Positions 9,724 to 18,723 of a stretch of 64,000 nucleotides of DNA are shown here, in pieces (within the stretch, counting starts at the first letter, position 1; each line of letters opens with the position of its first letter). Below the pieces are notes generated by a model. That model did no database searches. It was not told the DNA's origin and was given only the letters and a program-made list of their open reading frames with translations. Origin of the DNA: Marinobacter sp. CHS3-4 (GTDB taxonomy: Bacteria > Pseudomonadota > Gammaproteobacteria > Pseudomonadales > Oleiphilaceae); assembly GCF_030053415.1 (NCBI RefSeq), contig NZ_JASGBJ010000002.1, positions 186,001 through 250,000 on the forward strand, written 5' to 3'. The translations under genes were made by a program, and so were the position numbers.

Positions 9724-10728
9724 ATGGACAGCAGCAACCTCTCAACACGATTTTCAAAAAGCTATTTAAGGCTCTCATTGAAATCAAGGTGGGCGGTTAT
9801 TCTTGTCCGCTTGATCTTGCGACCCTTGCTGGCGTTCATCATGGCAGGTAAAGAAAAGCGTATAGCTTGGGGTCAGACACTGTTTGCAGGCCGATTCCCG
9901 AAAGAGGGCATTGCCGACTGCGAATACGATTTCTGGGGTGAAAACGGCGCTCGCATTCCTGGCCATGTCCTCGGAAAACCATTTTCGGGAGGGGAGGCGC
10001 CGGTCGTTCTCTGGCTCCATGGCGGAGCTTTCTTCTTGCCAGCCATGCCAGAAGGTCACCTCAAGTTTGCGCGCAGGCTTTGTGATGACCTATCAGCAAG
10101 CGCGTTTGTTCCAGATTATCGCCTTGCGCCTGCACATCCTTATCCGGCAGGGCTTGATGACTGTGAAGCCGCTTACCGATTACTGCTTGAGAGCGGGGTA
10201 CCAGCCTCTTCGATTGTCATCGGCGGTGAGTCTGCCGGTGGCAACCTGACGGTGAGCCTGCTTTATCGAATTCGTCGCAAGGGATTGCCCATGCCTTCCT
10301 GCGCGGTTGCCGTTTCTCCCGCGCTGGACCTCAGTCGGCAGCATGGCTTCCCTGCGAGATCCCTGAATGCGAGGCGGGAGGCGATGCTGCCAGTCGCCTC
10401 TCTCTCTGTCGCGTTGAGCTGGTATCTCGGGGGTGCTGATGCCACGGATCCGGAGGTGTCTCCGCTGTACGGAGACTGCAAGGGGCTTATTCCGATGCTG
10501 GTATTTGCGAGTGAAGACGAAATTTTAAGGGACGACAGCATTGCCTTTGGAAATCGGTTAAGTGCTGCTGGCGTCAGAACCGAACTGGCCATCTGGCCAC
10601 ACTTACCCCACGCGTTCCCGCTGCTGGAAGACTGGTTTGCTGAAGCCTCTGAGGCCAGACAGCAGATATGCACTTTCATCGGGGAGCACCTCGGTAATAA
10701 CAATCAAAAGCGCGGTACAGAATCATGA
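9724..10728 (+). CDS. Alpha/beta hydrolase of the hormone-sensitive lipase family
   Basis: The 334-residue protein has the HGG oxyanion motif at about residue 99, the nucleophile motif GESAGG with Ser170, an acidic residue in SEDEIL near 264 and His296 in PHAF. This is the catalytic triad layout of HSL-family esterases (PF07859). Its stop codon overlaps the start of the first WS/DGAT gene (ATGA), so it is translationally coupled to storage-lipid synthesis. It may hydrolyse wax esters, triacylglycerols or short acyl esters; no clear secretion signal is seen, so a cytoplasmic or membrane-associated location is likely. Confidence 0.88.
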   Translation: MDSSNLSTRFSKSYLRLSLKSRWAVILVRLILRPLLAFIMAGKEKRIAWGQTLFAGRFPKEGIADCEYDFWGENGARIPGHVLGKPFSGGEAPVVLWLHGGAFFLPAMPEGHLKFARRLCDDLSASAFVPDYRLAPAHPYPAGLDDCEAAYRLLLESGVPASSIVIGGESAGGNLTVSLLYRIRRKGLPMPSCAVAVSPALDLSRQHGFPARSLNARREAMLPVASLSVALSWYLGGADATDPEVSPLYGDCKGLIPMLVFASEDEILRDDSIAFGNRLSAAGVRTELAIWPHLPHAFPLLEDWFAEASEARQQICTFIGEHLGNNNQKRGTES

Positions 10729-12116
10729 GCTTTGCAAAAAAAATGCTGCCTATGGATGCAGCTTTCGTTCAGATGGAAACGCCGAACACCCCGATGCATG
10801 TGGCGGGTTTAATGGTGTTCGAATTGCCTGAAAAGGCTGGTCGCAACTTTATTGCGAAACTGGTTGAGGATTGGCGAAACGAGACTCGGATCCAGGCACC
10901 CTGGAACCAGAAGCTGGTGTCGCCTTCACGCTGGCAATTAGCCCCAAGCGTGAAAACAAGCCATGACCCTGATCTTGAATACCACGTTCGCCATTTGTAT
11001 TTGCCCAAGCCCGGTGGGCAGCGCGAGCTGGGGCAGCTGGTTGCCCGTTTGCACAGCCAGCCGATGGATTTCCGCAAGCTGCTGTGGGAATGCTTCATTA
11101 TTGAAGGTTTGGCAGACAACCAGTTTGCGATATACATGAAAATCCACCATTCGATCGTGGATGGCGTCAGCGCCAGTTCTTTGCTGATGAATGGTCTCTC
11201 AGACAAGGCGTCGGACAAAAAGACACCTCCTTTCTGGATTCATCAAGCCCCGCCCAAGCCTTTCAGTAAGGTGCCGCTTGGCATCCCGACTCCAGAGGCG
11301 GCATTTAAGACGGTTAGAAATGTTGTGCGTCTGTTTACCAGAAGAGACGATCTGACAACCTTCCGTTCAACACCAAACACACCGCTGAATGGCTTGATTG
11401 GCGCACAGCGTCGGTTTGCTACGCAGAGCTTTGAGTTGGATCGAATCAAAGCGGTTGCAAAGAAAGGCGGCGTAACCATCAATGATGTAGTTCTATGCCT
11501 GGTGGGCGGCACCCTGCGAAAGTACTTGCACAGCATTACTGCGCTGCCTTCCGAGAGCCTGACGGCTGCCATTCCCATTTCTCTGCGTGCGGAAGAGGAT
11601 AAGAGTGCCGGTAATGCGATTGGCATGATTTTCAGCATTATGGGCACCAATATTGCCGATCCGGTGGTTCGTCTGGAAAAGATCAGCGAATCCACTGAGT
11701 CCGCAAAGGAACAGGTCTTGGGTCTGTCACCGGAAATGCGTGTTCCCTACTCAATGGCCAGCATGGGCACCCATATTATCCGGATGATGACAGGCCAATC
11801 GGGTAAGAGATCTCCTCTCTTCAATACCGTCGTTTCCAACGTGCCCGGTGGTAAGAGTGATAAGTATCTGCGTGGCGCACGCCTGGTTAATGTTTACCCG
11901 GCCAATATTGTGTTCCCCGGTATGGCCGTTAGCTTCACCTTCTACAGCCATGCAGGAACTCTGAATCTGGGAATCACTGCCTGCCGCGATACCGTACCGC
12001 ACATGCAAAAGTTGGCGGTTGGTATGGAGGATGCCCTGTGCGAGCTAGAGGAACGACTTGCCGACATTGAACCAAAAAACAAACCTTCAGAAGCAAGAAA
12101 GGAGGCTGCAAAATGA
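10725..12116 (+). CDS. Wax ester synthase / diacylglycerol acyltransferase (copy 1)
   Basis: The 463-residue protein carries the acyltransferase motif HHxxxDG (HHSIVDG, residues 141-147) and the downstream INDVVLCLVGG block typical of WS/DGAT. These enzymes transfer acyl groups from acyl-CoA to fatty alcohols or diacylglycerol, making wax esters or triacylglycerol at the membrane/lipid body surface. It overlaps the upstream hydrolase by four bases and the downstream WS/DGAT by four bases, so the three genes form one tightly coupled operon. Length matches the family (450-475 residues). Confidence 0.93.
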   Translation: MSFAKKMLPMDAAFVQMETPNTPMHVAGLMVFELPEKAGRNFIAKLVEDWRNETRIQAPWNQKLVSPSRWQLAPSVKTSHDPDLEYHVRHLYLPKPGGQRELGQLVARLHSQPMDFRKLLWECFIIEGLADNQFAIYMKIHHSIVDGVSASSLLMNGLSDKASDKKTPPFWIHQAPPKPFSKVPLGIPTPEAAFKTVRNVVRLFTRRDDLTTFRSTPNTPLNGLIGAQRRFATQSFELDRIKAVAKKGGVTINDVVLCLVGGTLRKYLHSITALPSESLTAAIPISLRAEEDKSAGNAIGMIFSIMGTNIADPVVRLEKISESTESAKEQVLGLSPEMRVPYSMASMGTHIIRMMTGQSGKRSPLFNTVVSNVPGGKSDKYLRGARLVNVYPANIVFPGMAVSFTFYSHAGTLNLGITACRDTVPHMQKLAVGMEDALCELEERLADIEPKNKPSEARKEAAK

Positions 12117-13501
12117 CGCTCAGAAAAATGCCACTGTTAGACGCCGCCTCGCTTCAGCTGGATGGTAAGAACATGCCCATGCACATTGCGGCTTTGATGA
12201 CCTTCGAGTACCCGGAATCACTGGACAAGGATGACCGCAAAACATTTATCAATGAGCTCATCGAACGTTGGCGAGAAGAGCCGAGGGTAGAGTATCCCTG
12301 GAATCAGGTACTGACCAGGCCAACCCGATGGCAGCTCAGGCCGGTAACCCGTGAAATCTATTCGTTGGATCTTGAGTACCACCTGCGTCACTGGTCATTG
12401 CCATCGCCCGGTGGCGAGCGGGAACTCGGGCAGATGATCGCATGGCTGCATGAGCAAAAAATGGACCTGGAAAAGCCGTTATGGGAAGTCCATATGATCG
12501 ATGGACTTTGCGAAAGCCGGTTTGCTGTTTATGTGAAGATTCACCATTCGTTGGTGGATGGTGTAAGCGGCAGCAGCCTGGTTGTTAATAGTCTATCCAG
12601 CGATATTGAATCACTGACAACGCCGATTTGGGCAAAGAAGCAGCACGATGGTGGAGAGAAGAAAGTTGCCCCTAAATCCATCATGGACGCGGAAATGCCA
12701 ACGATGGATGACGTTAAGAAAGTCGTTAATGAGGTCAAGGAAGGATTTTCAGCTTCCCAAAAGCTACGGAGTCATTCGTCTTCTGGCCTGACCACCTTCA
12801 AAGCGACACCGGATTGCATACTGAACGGTCGAATTGGTCCGCACCGTCGAGTTGCTACTCAGAGTATTGAGTTGGACCGCCTGAAGAAGTTGGCAAAAAA
12901 GGCGGAAGCTACTGTCAACGATGTGGTCCTGGCTATTGTGGGTGGTGCTTTGCGTGAATATTTGATTGATGCCAATGCGCTGCCCGAAGACTCGCTGACG
13001 GCTGCCTTGCCAGTGTCGACTCGCAAACCGGGTGATACGTCGATTGGCAACCAGGTAACCATTATGTACGGAAGTCTGGGTACCAATGTGGCGGACCCGG
13101 CTATGCGTCTTCAATACGTTAAGCAATCGACGAAGGCGGGCAAGTCCATGTTGAGTGAGCTATCACCCAATGCAGTGAATGCCTACTCCTTATTCTCAAC
13201 CGGGCCCTTCCTATCGACGGTAATGCTTGGGTTGAACAAGTCGCCGAAGCATCTGTTCAATACGACCATATCAAACGTACCGGGATTGAGAGAGCCGAAA
13301 TACCTGGATGGCGCGAAGCTTCTCCACGTTTTCCCGGTCAGCCTGATCATGCCTGGGCTGCCCCTGAACTTCACGTGTGTGAGTCACGAGGATCACCTGA
13401 ACTTCGGCATCGTTGCGTGTCGGGACCGGGTGCCTCATGTGCAACGTCTGGCGGTGGCTTTGATGTGCTCAATGGAGGAGCTCGAAAAGCACATCCTTTG
13501 A
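12113..13501 (+). CDS. Wax ester synthase / diacylglycerol acyltransferase (copy 2)
   Basis: The 462-residue protein is a paralogue of the preceding gene, with HHxxxDG as HHSLVDG (residues 144-150), the VNDVVLAIVGGALREYL block and the C-terminal CRDRVPHVQRLA segment. Start overlaps the previous stop (ATGA). Two adjacent WS/DGATs suggest division of labour by substrate or condition; divergence across the whole length shows the duplication is not recent. It acts on acyl-CoA plus a long-chain alcohol or diacylglycerol. Confidence 0.93.
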   Translation: MTLRKMPLLDAASLQLDGKNMPMHIAALMTFEYPESLDKDDRKTFINELIERWREEPRVEYPWNQVLTRPTRWQLRPVTREIYSLDLEYHLRHWSLPSPGGERELGQMIAWLHEQKMDLEKPLWEVHMIDGLCESRFAVYVKIHHSLVDGVSGSSLVVNSLSSDIESLTTPIWAKKQHDGGEKKVAPKSIMDAEMPTMDDVKKVVNEVKEGFSASQKLRSHSSSGLTTFKATPDCILNGRIGPHRRVATQSIELDRLKKLAKKAEATVNDVVLAIVGGALREYLIDANALPEDSLTAALPVSTRKPGDTSIGNQVTIMYGSLGTNVADPAMRLQYVKQSTKAGKSMLSELSPNAVNAYSLFSTGPFLSTVMLGLNKSPKHLFNTTISNVPGLREPKYLDGAKLLHVFPVSLIMPGLPLNFTCVSHEDHLNFGIVACRDRVPHVQRLAVALMCSMEELEKHIL

Positions 13502-13531
13502 CTCATAGAAAGAAAGTAATTGGCTACACTG

Positions 13532-13555
13532 GAGAAGTGGGGTTTCCCGCTTCTC
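13532..13555. other. Hairpin between WS/DGAT and TenA-like genes
   Basis: A 10-bp stem with one G-U pair (GAGAAGTGGG / CCCGCTTCTC) and a four-base loop lies 30 bases past the WS/DGAT stop. No T-run follows on the plus strand, so it may only partly terminate or may stabilise the upstream mRNA. Confidence 0.5.
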
Positions 13556-13595
13556 TAGCCATTGATTCTTTCTATTCATCACGCTTGGACAAGCC

Positions 13596-14054
13596 ATGCC
13601 TTTTAAATTCGAAGACCTGAAAGCCAGCTGCCCTGATGATTGGCGAGCCTATATTCAACAAGAGTGGGGCATTTCGGAAGGGGAGCTTGCCAACCTCGAT
13701 GAGTCCCGAGCCTCCATGGCGTATACTCGCTACGTGTTGGACGCGGGCAGTCGCGGTGATCTGCTGAATCTTCATGTTGCTCTCTCGCCCTGTATGGTGG
13801 GTTATGGAGAGGTAGCGAACTGGCTTAATAGTCGGTCTGAAACCGTTCGCGGCGAAAAGAATCCCTACAATGCCTGGATTGCGATGTATGAGAGCGATGA
13901 ATTTCAGGAAGCCATGCGCGCAGAGCTGAACTGGCTCGATAAACACCTTGCTGACGTTTCGGAATCCGGCTTTCAACAGCTGACAAAGATATTTCGGGAT
14001 GCAACCCGGTTGGAAATTGATTTCTGGGCAATGGGGTTGCAACTGAGTGATTGA
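13596..14054 (+). CDS. Short TenA/THI-4-like protein (thiaminase II fold, N-terminus missing)
   Basis: The 152-residue protein aligns by eye with the C-terminal two thirds of TenA: the Cys-containing LSPCMVGYGEVANWL helix, NPYNAWIAMYESDEF, and a terminal LEIDFWAMG helix with the expected Glu. Full TenA proteins are about 220-240 residues and begin with helices that contribute active-site acidic residues; those are absent here and no other frame upstream supplies them, because the WS/DGAT gene ends intact 94 bases earlier. It may be a divergent family member or an eroded gene. The putative Cys and Glu are retained. It overlaps the next gene by eight bases. Confidence 0.6.
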   Translation: MPFKFEDLKASCPDDWRAYIQQEWGISEGELANLDESRASMAYTRYVLDAGSRGDLLNLHVALSPCMVGYGEVANWLNSRSETVRGEKNPYNAWIAMYESDEFQEAMRAELNWLDKHLADVSESGFQQLTKIFRDATRLEIDFWAMGLQLSD

Positions 14055-15189
14055 CAAGACGTTGGACTCAAGCCTGCTCGTTAATGCGCTTTTCGTGCTG
14101 ATGTTCACGGCTGTCCTGTCATTTCTCATCATCAGTCGCAAAATCAGATCAGACGAATTTGATGCGGAATCGTCGAGATTCTACTGGATATATTTCCTAT
14201 GCGCGCTCGTGGGGTGGGGTGTTCTCTGGATCAAAGAGACTCTGGGTGTTGTCTCTGACTTTCGTCTTTCCGTTTTCCTGTACGTCGGTGTCACTGGCAT
14301 TCTGGTGATGGCGGTTCTTTCGCAACGAGAACGGCTGTGTTGCAGGGTGGTAGCGATCGTTGTGCACCTTGCAGTTGGCCTGTTGGCTTTCTTTATCAGC
14401 AGTAATCTGGACCTGTTGCTGCTTGCCTCCGGAGCAAGCATGGTTTCCTACAGCATAATTTCTGTGATTTCGTTTAAACGAGCCGCCGTCGAGAACAATC
14501 TCGGTCACTCGATCATTGGCTTTGCCGCACTGCTGGTGGGGATCGCAGCTCCTTTTCAGATCTACCAGGTGGTCTTCAGGGATAACTTCGAGCAGGGATT
14601 TGCCATCCTCTTTATGGCAACGACTTCGGGTTTTGTTCTGGTTGGGATTGGCTATTTGAGTTCTGTACTGGTTCGTGATCGGCAAAAGCTGACTGAATTC
14701 GCCCTGATGGACCCTCTCACTGGGCTCCATAATCGACGTGGCTTGACGCTGTCAATGGATGTGACACTGAATCAGGCCAGTCGCCACGACAGAAAGGTGA
14801 GTGTCATCGTTGCCGATATCGACCACTTCAAAAAAATCAACGACCGGCACGGGCATGATGCGGGTGATTCAGTGCTCAGGGCCTTCAGTGAGTCGTTAAA
14901 GAGGGAGTCTCGAGAGGGGGATGTTTGCGCGCGACTGGGCGGAGAAGAGTTTGCGCTGGTTCTGCCCGAGACCGATGCTGCAAGCGCCAGCGCTGTTGCC
15001 GAGAGAATCCGATCGACGGTGGCAAGCTCGCAAGTCACTTTCAAAAACCAATCGATTTCGATTACGTCCAGTTTTGGGGTGGCGACACATGCCGGTCAGA
15101 TCAACCTTGAGTCCTTGTTTGCGGACGCAGACATGGCGCTGTACAAGGCAAAAAGCACAGGCAGAAACCAGGTCTGTGTTAATTCGTGA
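14047..15189 (+). CDS. Membrane-bound diguanylate cyclase (GGDEF)
   Basis: The 380-residue protein, with a GTG start at 14047 inside the end of the TenA-like gene, has about seven N-terminal membrane helices (residues 10-205) and a C-terminal GGDEF domain with GGEEF at 298-302. An RxxD inhibitory site (REGD) lies just before it at the usual spacing, suggesting product feedback. It should make cyclic di-GMP from two GTP. The membrane part is not a recognised named sensor. Neighbouring lipid genes do not show what signal is sensed. Confidence 0.9.
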   Translation: MIDKTLDSSLLVNALFVLMFTAVLSFLIISRKIRSDEFDAESSRFYWIYFLCALVGWGVLWIKETLGVVSDFRLSVFLYVGVTGILVMAVLSQRERLCCRVVAIVVHLAVGLLAFFISSNLDLLLLASGASMVSYSIISVISFKRAAVENNLGHSIIGFAALLVGIAAPFQIYQVVFRDNFEQGFAILFMATTSGFVLVGIGYLSSVLVRDRQKLTEFALMDPLTGLHNRRGLTLSMDVTLNQASRHDRKVSVIVADIDHFKKINDRHGHDAGDSVLRAFSESLKRESREGDVCARLGGEEFALVLPETDAASASAVAERIRSTVASSQVTFKNQSISITSSFGVATHAGQINLESLFADADMALYKAKSTGRNQVCVNS

Positions 15190-15270
15190 TTGAAACTGGT
15201 CATAGTCCAAAGTTCTAGAATTGCTTAAACATTGTCGTATTGAAGGAAGCAACAATCCCTCTAAACGGCA

Positions 15271-15294
15271 GAGGGGGAGCTAACGCTCCCCCTC
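15271..15294. terminator. Hairpin between convergent genes
   Basis: A perfect 10-bp GC-rich stem (GAGGGGGAGC / GCTCCCCCTC) with a TAAC loop sits between the convergent cyclase and SDR genes. T-runs are weak on both sides, so termination is likely but not certain. Confidence 0.6.
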
Positions 15295-15315
15295 AATTCC
15301 TCACTCTTCTTTCTC

Positions 15316-16338
15316 TTATCCGATTTCGCCGATTTCTTTAAGCCATTCTTCTGAACGCTCAAGACCGTCTTTGAGCCTGACCTTCGGCTCCCACCCAAGC
15401 TGTTTACGGGCATTCTCGATCGAATAACCGCCTTTGCGGGCCCACATGCGCATGACGTCCGACGTGGTTTCATTCGGCCTGTTGAGTTTGCGATTCACCC
15501 ACCAGATTCCATCTGTTAGCTTGAACGCGGCACTCAAAGGCATGCTTGGCGGGTTTCCTTTCTTACCGGCCCAGCGCCAGTGGTTAGAGAAAAACTCGCG
15601 ACAGGTGACTTCTTCATCTCCCCAGAGAATGAAAATGCGGCCACTCCCGCTCTCCAATCCTGCGGCCAGAACAGTGCCATCGACCAGGTCATCAATATAG
15701 ACCGGTGTGAAGATGCCTTTACCGCCATTCGGCAGGATCAATTTTCCAGCACGAGCCATTTCCAACGGCACGATCAGCCAGGGCCGTGACCCGGGTCCGT
15801 ACACATCGCCGGGTCGTATGATCGTGCAGTCGATTTCACCAGCGGCATGAGCGGCAAGGACGGCGTGCTCGGATGCGCCTTTGGCGACGCCATATCGGTA
15901 TTCTTCACCGATGGCTACGGGTGCCCTTTCATCTGCGCCCGGCTCGTAGTCCCAGCCCATTGCAGCGATGGAAGAGTAGTGAACAAAACGCTTTGCACCG
16001 CCGGCAATGGCAACGTCCAGAGAATTTCGGACACCTGCAAGTGACACGTCCTTATAGGCTTGCCAGTCACCGGCAAGGGAAACCAGAGAGGCAATGTTCA
16101 GAAACAGATCGCATCCCTTGGCGTGATCCCTCCAGGCTTCTGGCTTGGTTAAATCGCCGGCGATGACGTTGCGGGATTCATCCGCGACCAGGTCCATACC
16201 GCGAACTTCGCAGCCCAGGTCCTGGTACCGTTCATAGAGCTTCCGACCAATAAAGCCGGAAGCACCGGTGATAAACACTTTCTTTGGAAGCTCAGGCGTT
16301 TGCCCTTTGCTGCCCTTGGGAAGAGTTGACGTACTCAT
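15316..16338 (-). CDS. NAD-dependent epimerase/dehydratase (extended SDR, 3-beta-HSD-like)
   Basis: The 340-residue protein starts at ATG 16338, with AAGGA upstream. The Rossmann motif GASGFIG (near residue 23), the conserved YSS plus YGVAKGASE segment giving the Tyr-x3-Lys catalytic pair, and RPGDVYGPGSRPW are typical of extended SDRs related to 3-beta-hydroxysteroid dehydrogenases. It follows the acyl-CoA ligase by 22 bases on the same strand, probably as one operon. A role in modifying a fatty, sterol-like or ketone substrate is suggested by context only. Confidence 0.87.
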   Translation of the reverse strand: MSTSTLPKGSKGQTPELPKKVFITGASGFIGRKLYERYQDLGCEVRGMDLVADESRNVIAGDLTKPEAWRDHAKGCDLFLNIASLVSLAGDWQAYKDVSLAGVRNSLDVAIAGGAKRFVHYSSIAAMGWDYEPGADERAPVAIGEEYRYGVAKGASEHAVLAAHAAGEIDCTIIRPGDVYGPGSRPWLIVPLEMARAGKLILPNGGKGIFTPVYIDDLVDGTVLAAGLESGSGRIFILWGDEEVTCREFFSNHWRWAGKKGNPPSMPLSAAFKLTDGIWWVNRKLNRPNETTSDVMRMWARKGGYSIENARKQLGWEPKVRLKDGLERSEEWLKEIGEIG

Positions 16339-16360
16339 GATCAAATCCTTAACTTATCTG

Positions 16361-17986
16361 TTAGCGCAATTCGCGGCGCAGTATTTTGCCGACGTTGGAC
16401 TTTGGTAACTCGTCCAGAACGATGACTTCTTTGGGCACCTTGTAAGCCGCCAGGTTCGCTCGGCAGTACTCGGTAACAGCGTCAACATCAAGGTCACCTT
16501 TGCCGGAAGGCGCAACGTACAGTTTTACCCGCTCGCCCGTTTTCTCGTCTGGGGCGCCGACACAGGCGGCCTCGGCAATAGCCTCCAATTCACAAGCTAC
16601 GCTTTCGACTTCATTCGGATAAACGTTGAAGCCTGAAACAATCAACATATCCTTCTTGCGGTCAACGATTTCGAACTGACCGTTTTCGTGCATTACGGCA
16701 ACATCGCCTGTGCGGAAGTACCCGTCGCTGGTGAAAGACTCAGCGTTGGCATCCGGCCGGTTCCAGTATCCCTTCATCACCTGCGGGCCCTTGGCGCAAA
16801 TTTCGCCCGGCTCGCCGGCGGGTTGAATTTCTCCGTTTTCACCAAGAATCTTCACGTCAGTTGAAGGGACGGGGTAGCCAACCGTGCCACTGAAACTCTT
16901 TTCGCCCATCAGATTAAGGGTCAGGATTGGCGCGGTTTCAGACAGACCAAACCCTTCAAGAATGTCGTTGCCTGCGAATTTCTTCCAACGTTCTGAGGTG
17001 CTGGCAAAGATCTTTGAACCGCCGCCAAATGCAACCTTGTAAGCCGAGAAATCTACGTTCTCGAATTCAGGATGCATGGTCATACCGGCGAATAAGGTGT
17101 TCACGCCGCCCATAATCGAGAACTTGGCGTTTTTGATGGTATTGATAAAGCTATCCATGTCTCGAGGGTTCGGGATCAGAATGGCCTTTGAGCCAATCGC
17201 CGCATATGCGACGTAAATCATCAGGCCAAAGATGTGATACATCGGCAGTGCGAGAATCAAAATCTCTTTGCCTGGCTCGTTTGCGTCGGGTACGAAGGCC
17301 TTGAACTGCTCGGTGTTGGCAATCAGATTGCGGTGAGTCAGCGTTGCGCCTTTTGAAGGACCCGTAGTGCCGCCGGTGTATTGAAGAAAGAGAACATCTT
17401 CGCCATGAATCTCAACGGCTTCAGGCGAAGCCCCTTCATATTTGCTCAATACATCGGCGAGTTTCAGGGTGTCTCCCAGGTTGTCCGCCAAGGGCGGGGC
17501 AGGGATGTCTGGGTTAACGCCATCCCCTGGACCAACCGTGATGACATTCTGGATCTCTGTTTTTTCGCGCACAGCTGCGAGGGCAGCGGTGGAACCGGTA
17601 TAGATAAAGATGTGTTGGGACCCAGAGTCGTTCAGCTGGTGTTCCAGTTCTCTGGGCGTGTACAGCGGGTTAACATTGACCTGAATTGCGCCGGTTTTCA
17701 GGATGCCCAGCATCGCAATCGGATAAGCAAAGAGGTTTGGTAACATGATTGCGACACGGTCACCTTTTTTCACGCCACACTCTTTCTGCAAAAACGCGGC
17801 GACCGCGTTGCCGGCGTCATCAAGCTGCTTGTAAGTCATAGTCGCGCCGAAACATTCGAGAGCGACATGGTCTGGATACTGCTCAACCGATGACTCGAAC
17901 AGCTGAGTTACCGATTCATACTTATCAGCGTCGATAGTGTGGGGGACGTTTTCAGGGTAATTATTTAGCCAGGGCTGAATTGTCAT
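16361..17986 (-). CDS. Long-chain fatty acid-CoA ligase (FadD-like)
   Basis: The 541-residue protein has the AMP-binding P-loop YTGGTTGPSKGA, the adenylate motif GFGLSETAP, the YFRTGDVAVM hinge region and the catalytic Lys near the C-terminus in NVGKILRREL. Length and motifs match long-chain acyl-CoA synthetases, which activate fatty acids with ATP and CoA at the inner membrane. A GGGAG ribosome site precedes the ATG. Its acyl-CoA product would feed the nearby WS/DGAT enzymes or beta-oxidation. It is cotranscribed with the downstream SDR. Confidence 0.92.
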   Translation of the reverse strand: MTIQPWLNNYPENVPHTIDADKYESVTQLFESSVEQYPDHVALECFGATMTYKQLDDAGNAVAAFLQKECGVKKGDRVAIMLPNLFAYPIAMLGILKTGAIQVNVNPLYTPRELEHQLNDSGSQHIFIYTGSTAALAAVREKTEIQNVITVGPGDGVNPDIPAPPLADNLGDTLKLADVLSKYEGASPEAVEIHGEDVLFLQYTGGTTGPSKGATLTHRNLIANTEQFKAFVPDANEPGKEILILALPMYHIFGLMIYVAYAAIGSKAILIPNPRDMDSFINTIKNAKFSIMGGVNTLFAGMTMHPEFENVDFSAYKVAFGGGSKIFASTSERWKKFAGNDILEGFGLSETAPILTLNLMGEKSFSGTVGYPVPSTDVKILGENGEIQPAGEPGEICAKGPQVMKGYWNRPDANAESFTSDGYFRTGDVAVMHENGQFEIVDRKKDMLIVSGFNVYPNEVESVACELEAIAEAACVGAPDEKTGERVKLYVAPSGKGDLDVDAVTEYCRANLAAYKVPKEVIVLDELPKSNVGKILRRELR

Positions 17987-18007
17987 ATAATCGCTCTCCC
18001 GGAATCC

Positions 18008-18037
18008 TTTAAAAAGGGGCCGACTAACTCGGCCCCT
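18008..18037 (-). terminator. Intrinsic terminator after the second cupin gene
   Basis: Read on the minus strand, a 9-bp stem (AGGGGCCGA / TCGGCCCCT) with a five-base loop is followed by TTTTTAAAGG. It lies 45 bases past the cupin stop and 20 bases upstream of the ligase start, so the cupin and ligase are separate transcription units or partly coupled. Confidence 0.82.
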
Positions 18038-18081
18038 ATGAAAAAGTTGTAATAAAGGTTATTGGGCTCGGAAATCGCTAG

Positions 18082-18591
18082 TTAGAGCTTATTCGCGTGA
18101 CCCACCTGAGGCGCACGAATGTACACAGCTGGCTCAAGTCCGCGCTCTTTGATGGCTTCTTCAATCATGGCAATAATTGAGCTTGCATCCATCGTGCTGT
18201 GGTACTCGCCGTTCTCATCAAAGTTGATGTTGGCGCCCTGAACAATCATCAGAGTCTCGGTGGGTTCTTTGTTATCTGCAGGAACTGAGAAAGTGTGTAC
18301 GCTTCCGCCCGGCTCGAACAGATAGCTTCCGGCAGTTTGGGGCTGGTCAGGATGCTCAACGTAATTCCAACGTCCAGACAGGGTCCAGAGGTGAACCGTG
18401 CCAGTGTGATAGTGCGTTGGCAGAATAACGCCAGGCGCAAACCAAACGCGCAGTGTCCATACTCCGTTTGTTGGGTCCAGGAATAGGGGCTGTACATCAA
18501 CGCCCGGAACCAGAATATCTTTGTAAATGGGGGAATCTTTGACGTTCAGAGTCAGAAGGTTCTCGTTGTCTTGAATAGTAATTGGCAACAT
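18082..18591 (-). CDS. Cupin-domain protein (paralogue of 799-1314)
   Basis: The 169-residue cupin is very similar to the one at 799-1314 over its entire length; His in the PTHYHTG motif and the PGGSVHT motif are conserved. It likewise resembles 2,4'-dihydroxyacetophenone dioxygenase-type cupins. It is followed by its own terminator and precedes the acyl-CoA ligase on the same strand. An AGGTGGAGC-like ribosome site lies before the ATG. Two such cupins bracketing the lipid locus suggests a shared regulon or substrate. Confidence 0.8.
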   Translation of the reverse strand: MLPITIQDNENLLTLNVKDSPIYKDILVPGVDVQPLFLDPTNGVWTLRVWFAPGVILPTHYHTGTVHLWTLSGRWNYVEHPDQPQTAGSYLFEPGGSVHTFSVPADNKEPTETLMIVQGANINFDENGEYHSTMDASSIIAMIEEAIKERGLEPAVYIRAPQVGHANKL

Positions 18592-18723
18592 GATGCTCCA
18601 CCTTTTTTTTTGTCGTTAGTGACCATGAATATGGTGACTGACAATGGAAACAACATTTTTCGCCTTTCACGCCAAAGAATTTACAGATTGCACCTCGAAC
18701 TCAGCCACTGAGCCTTTTTATCT

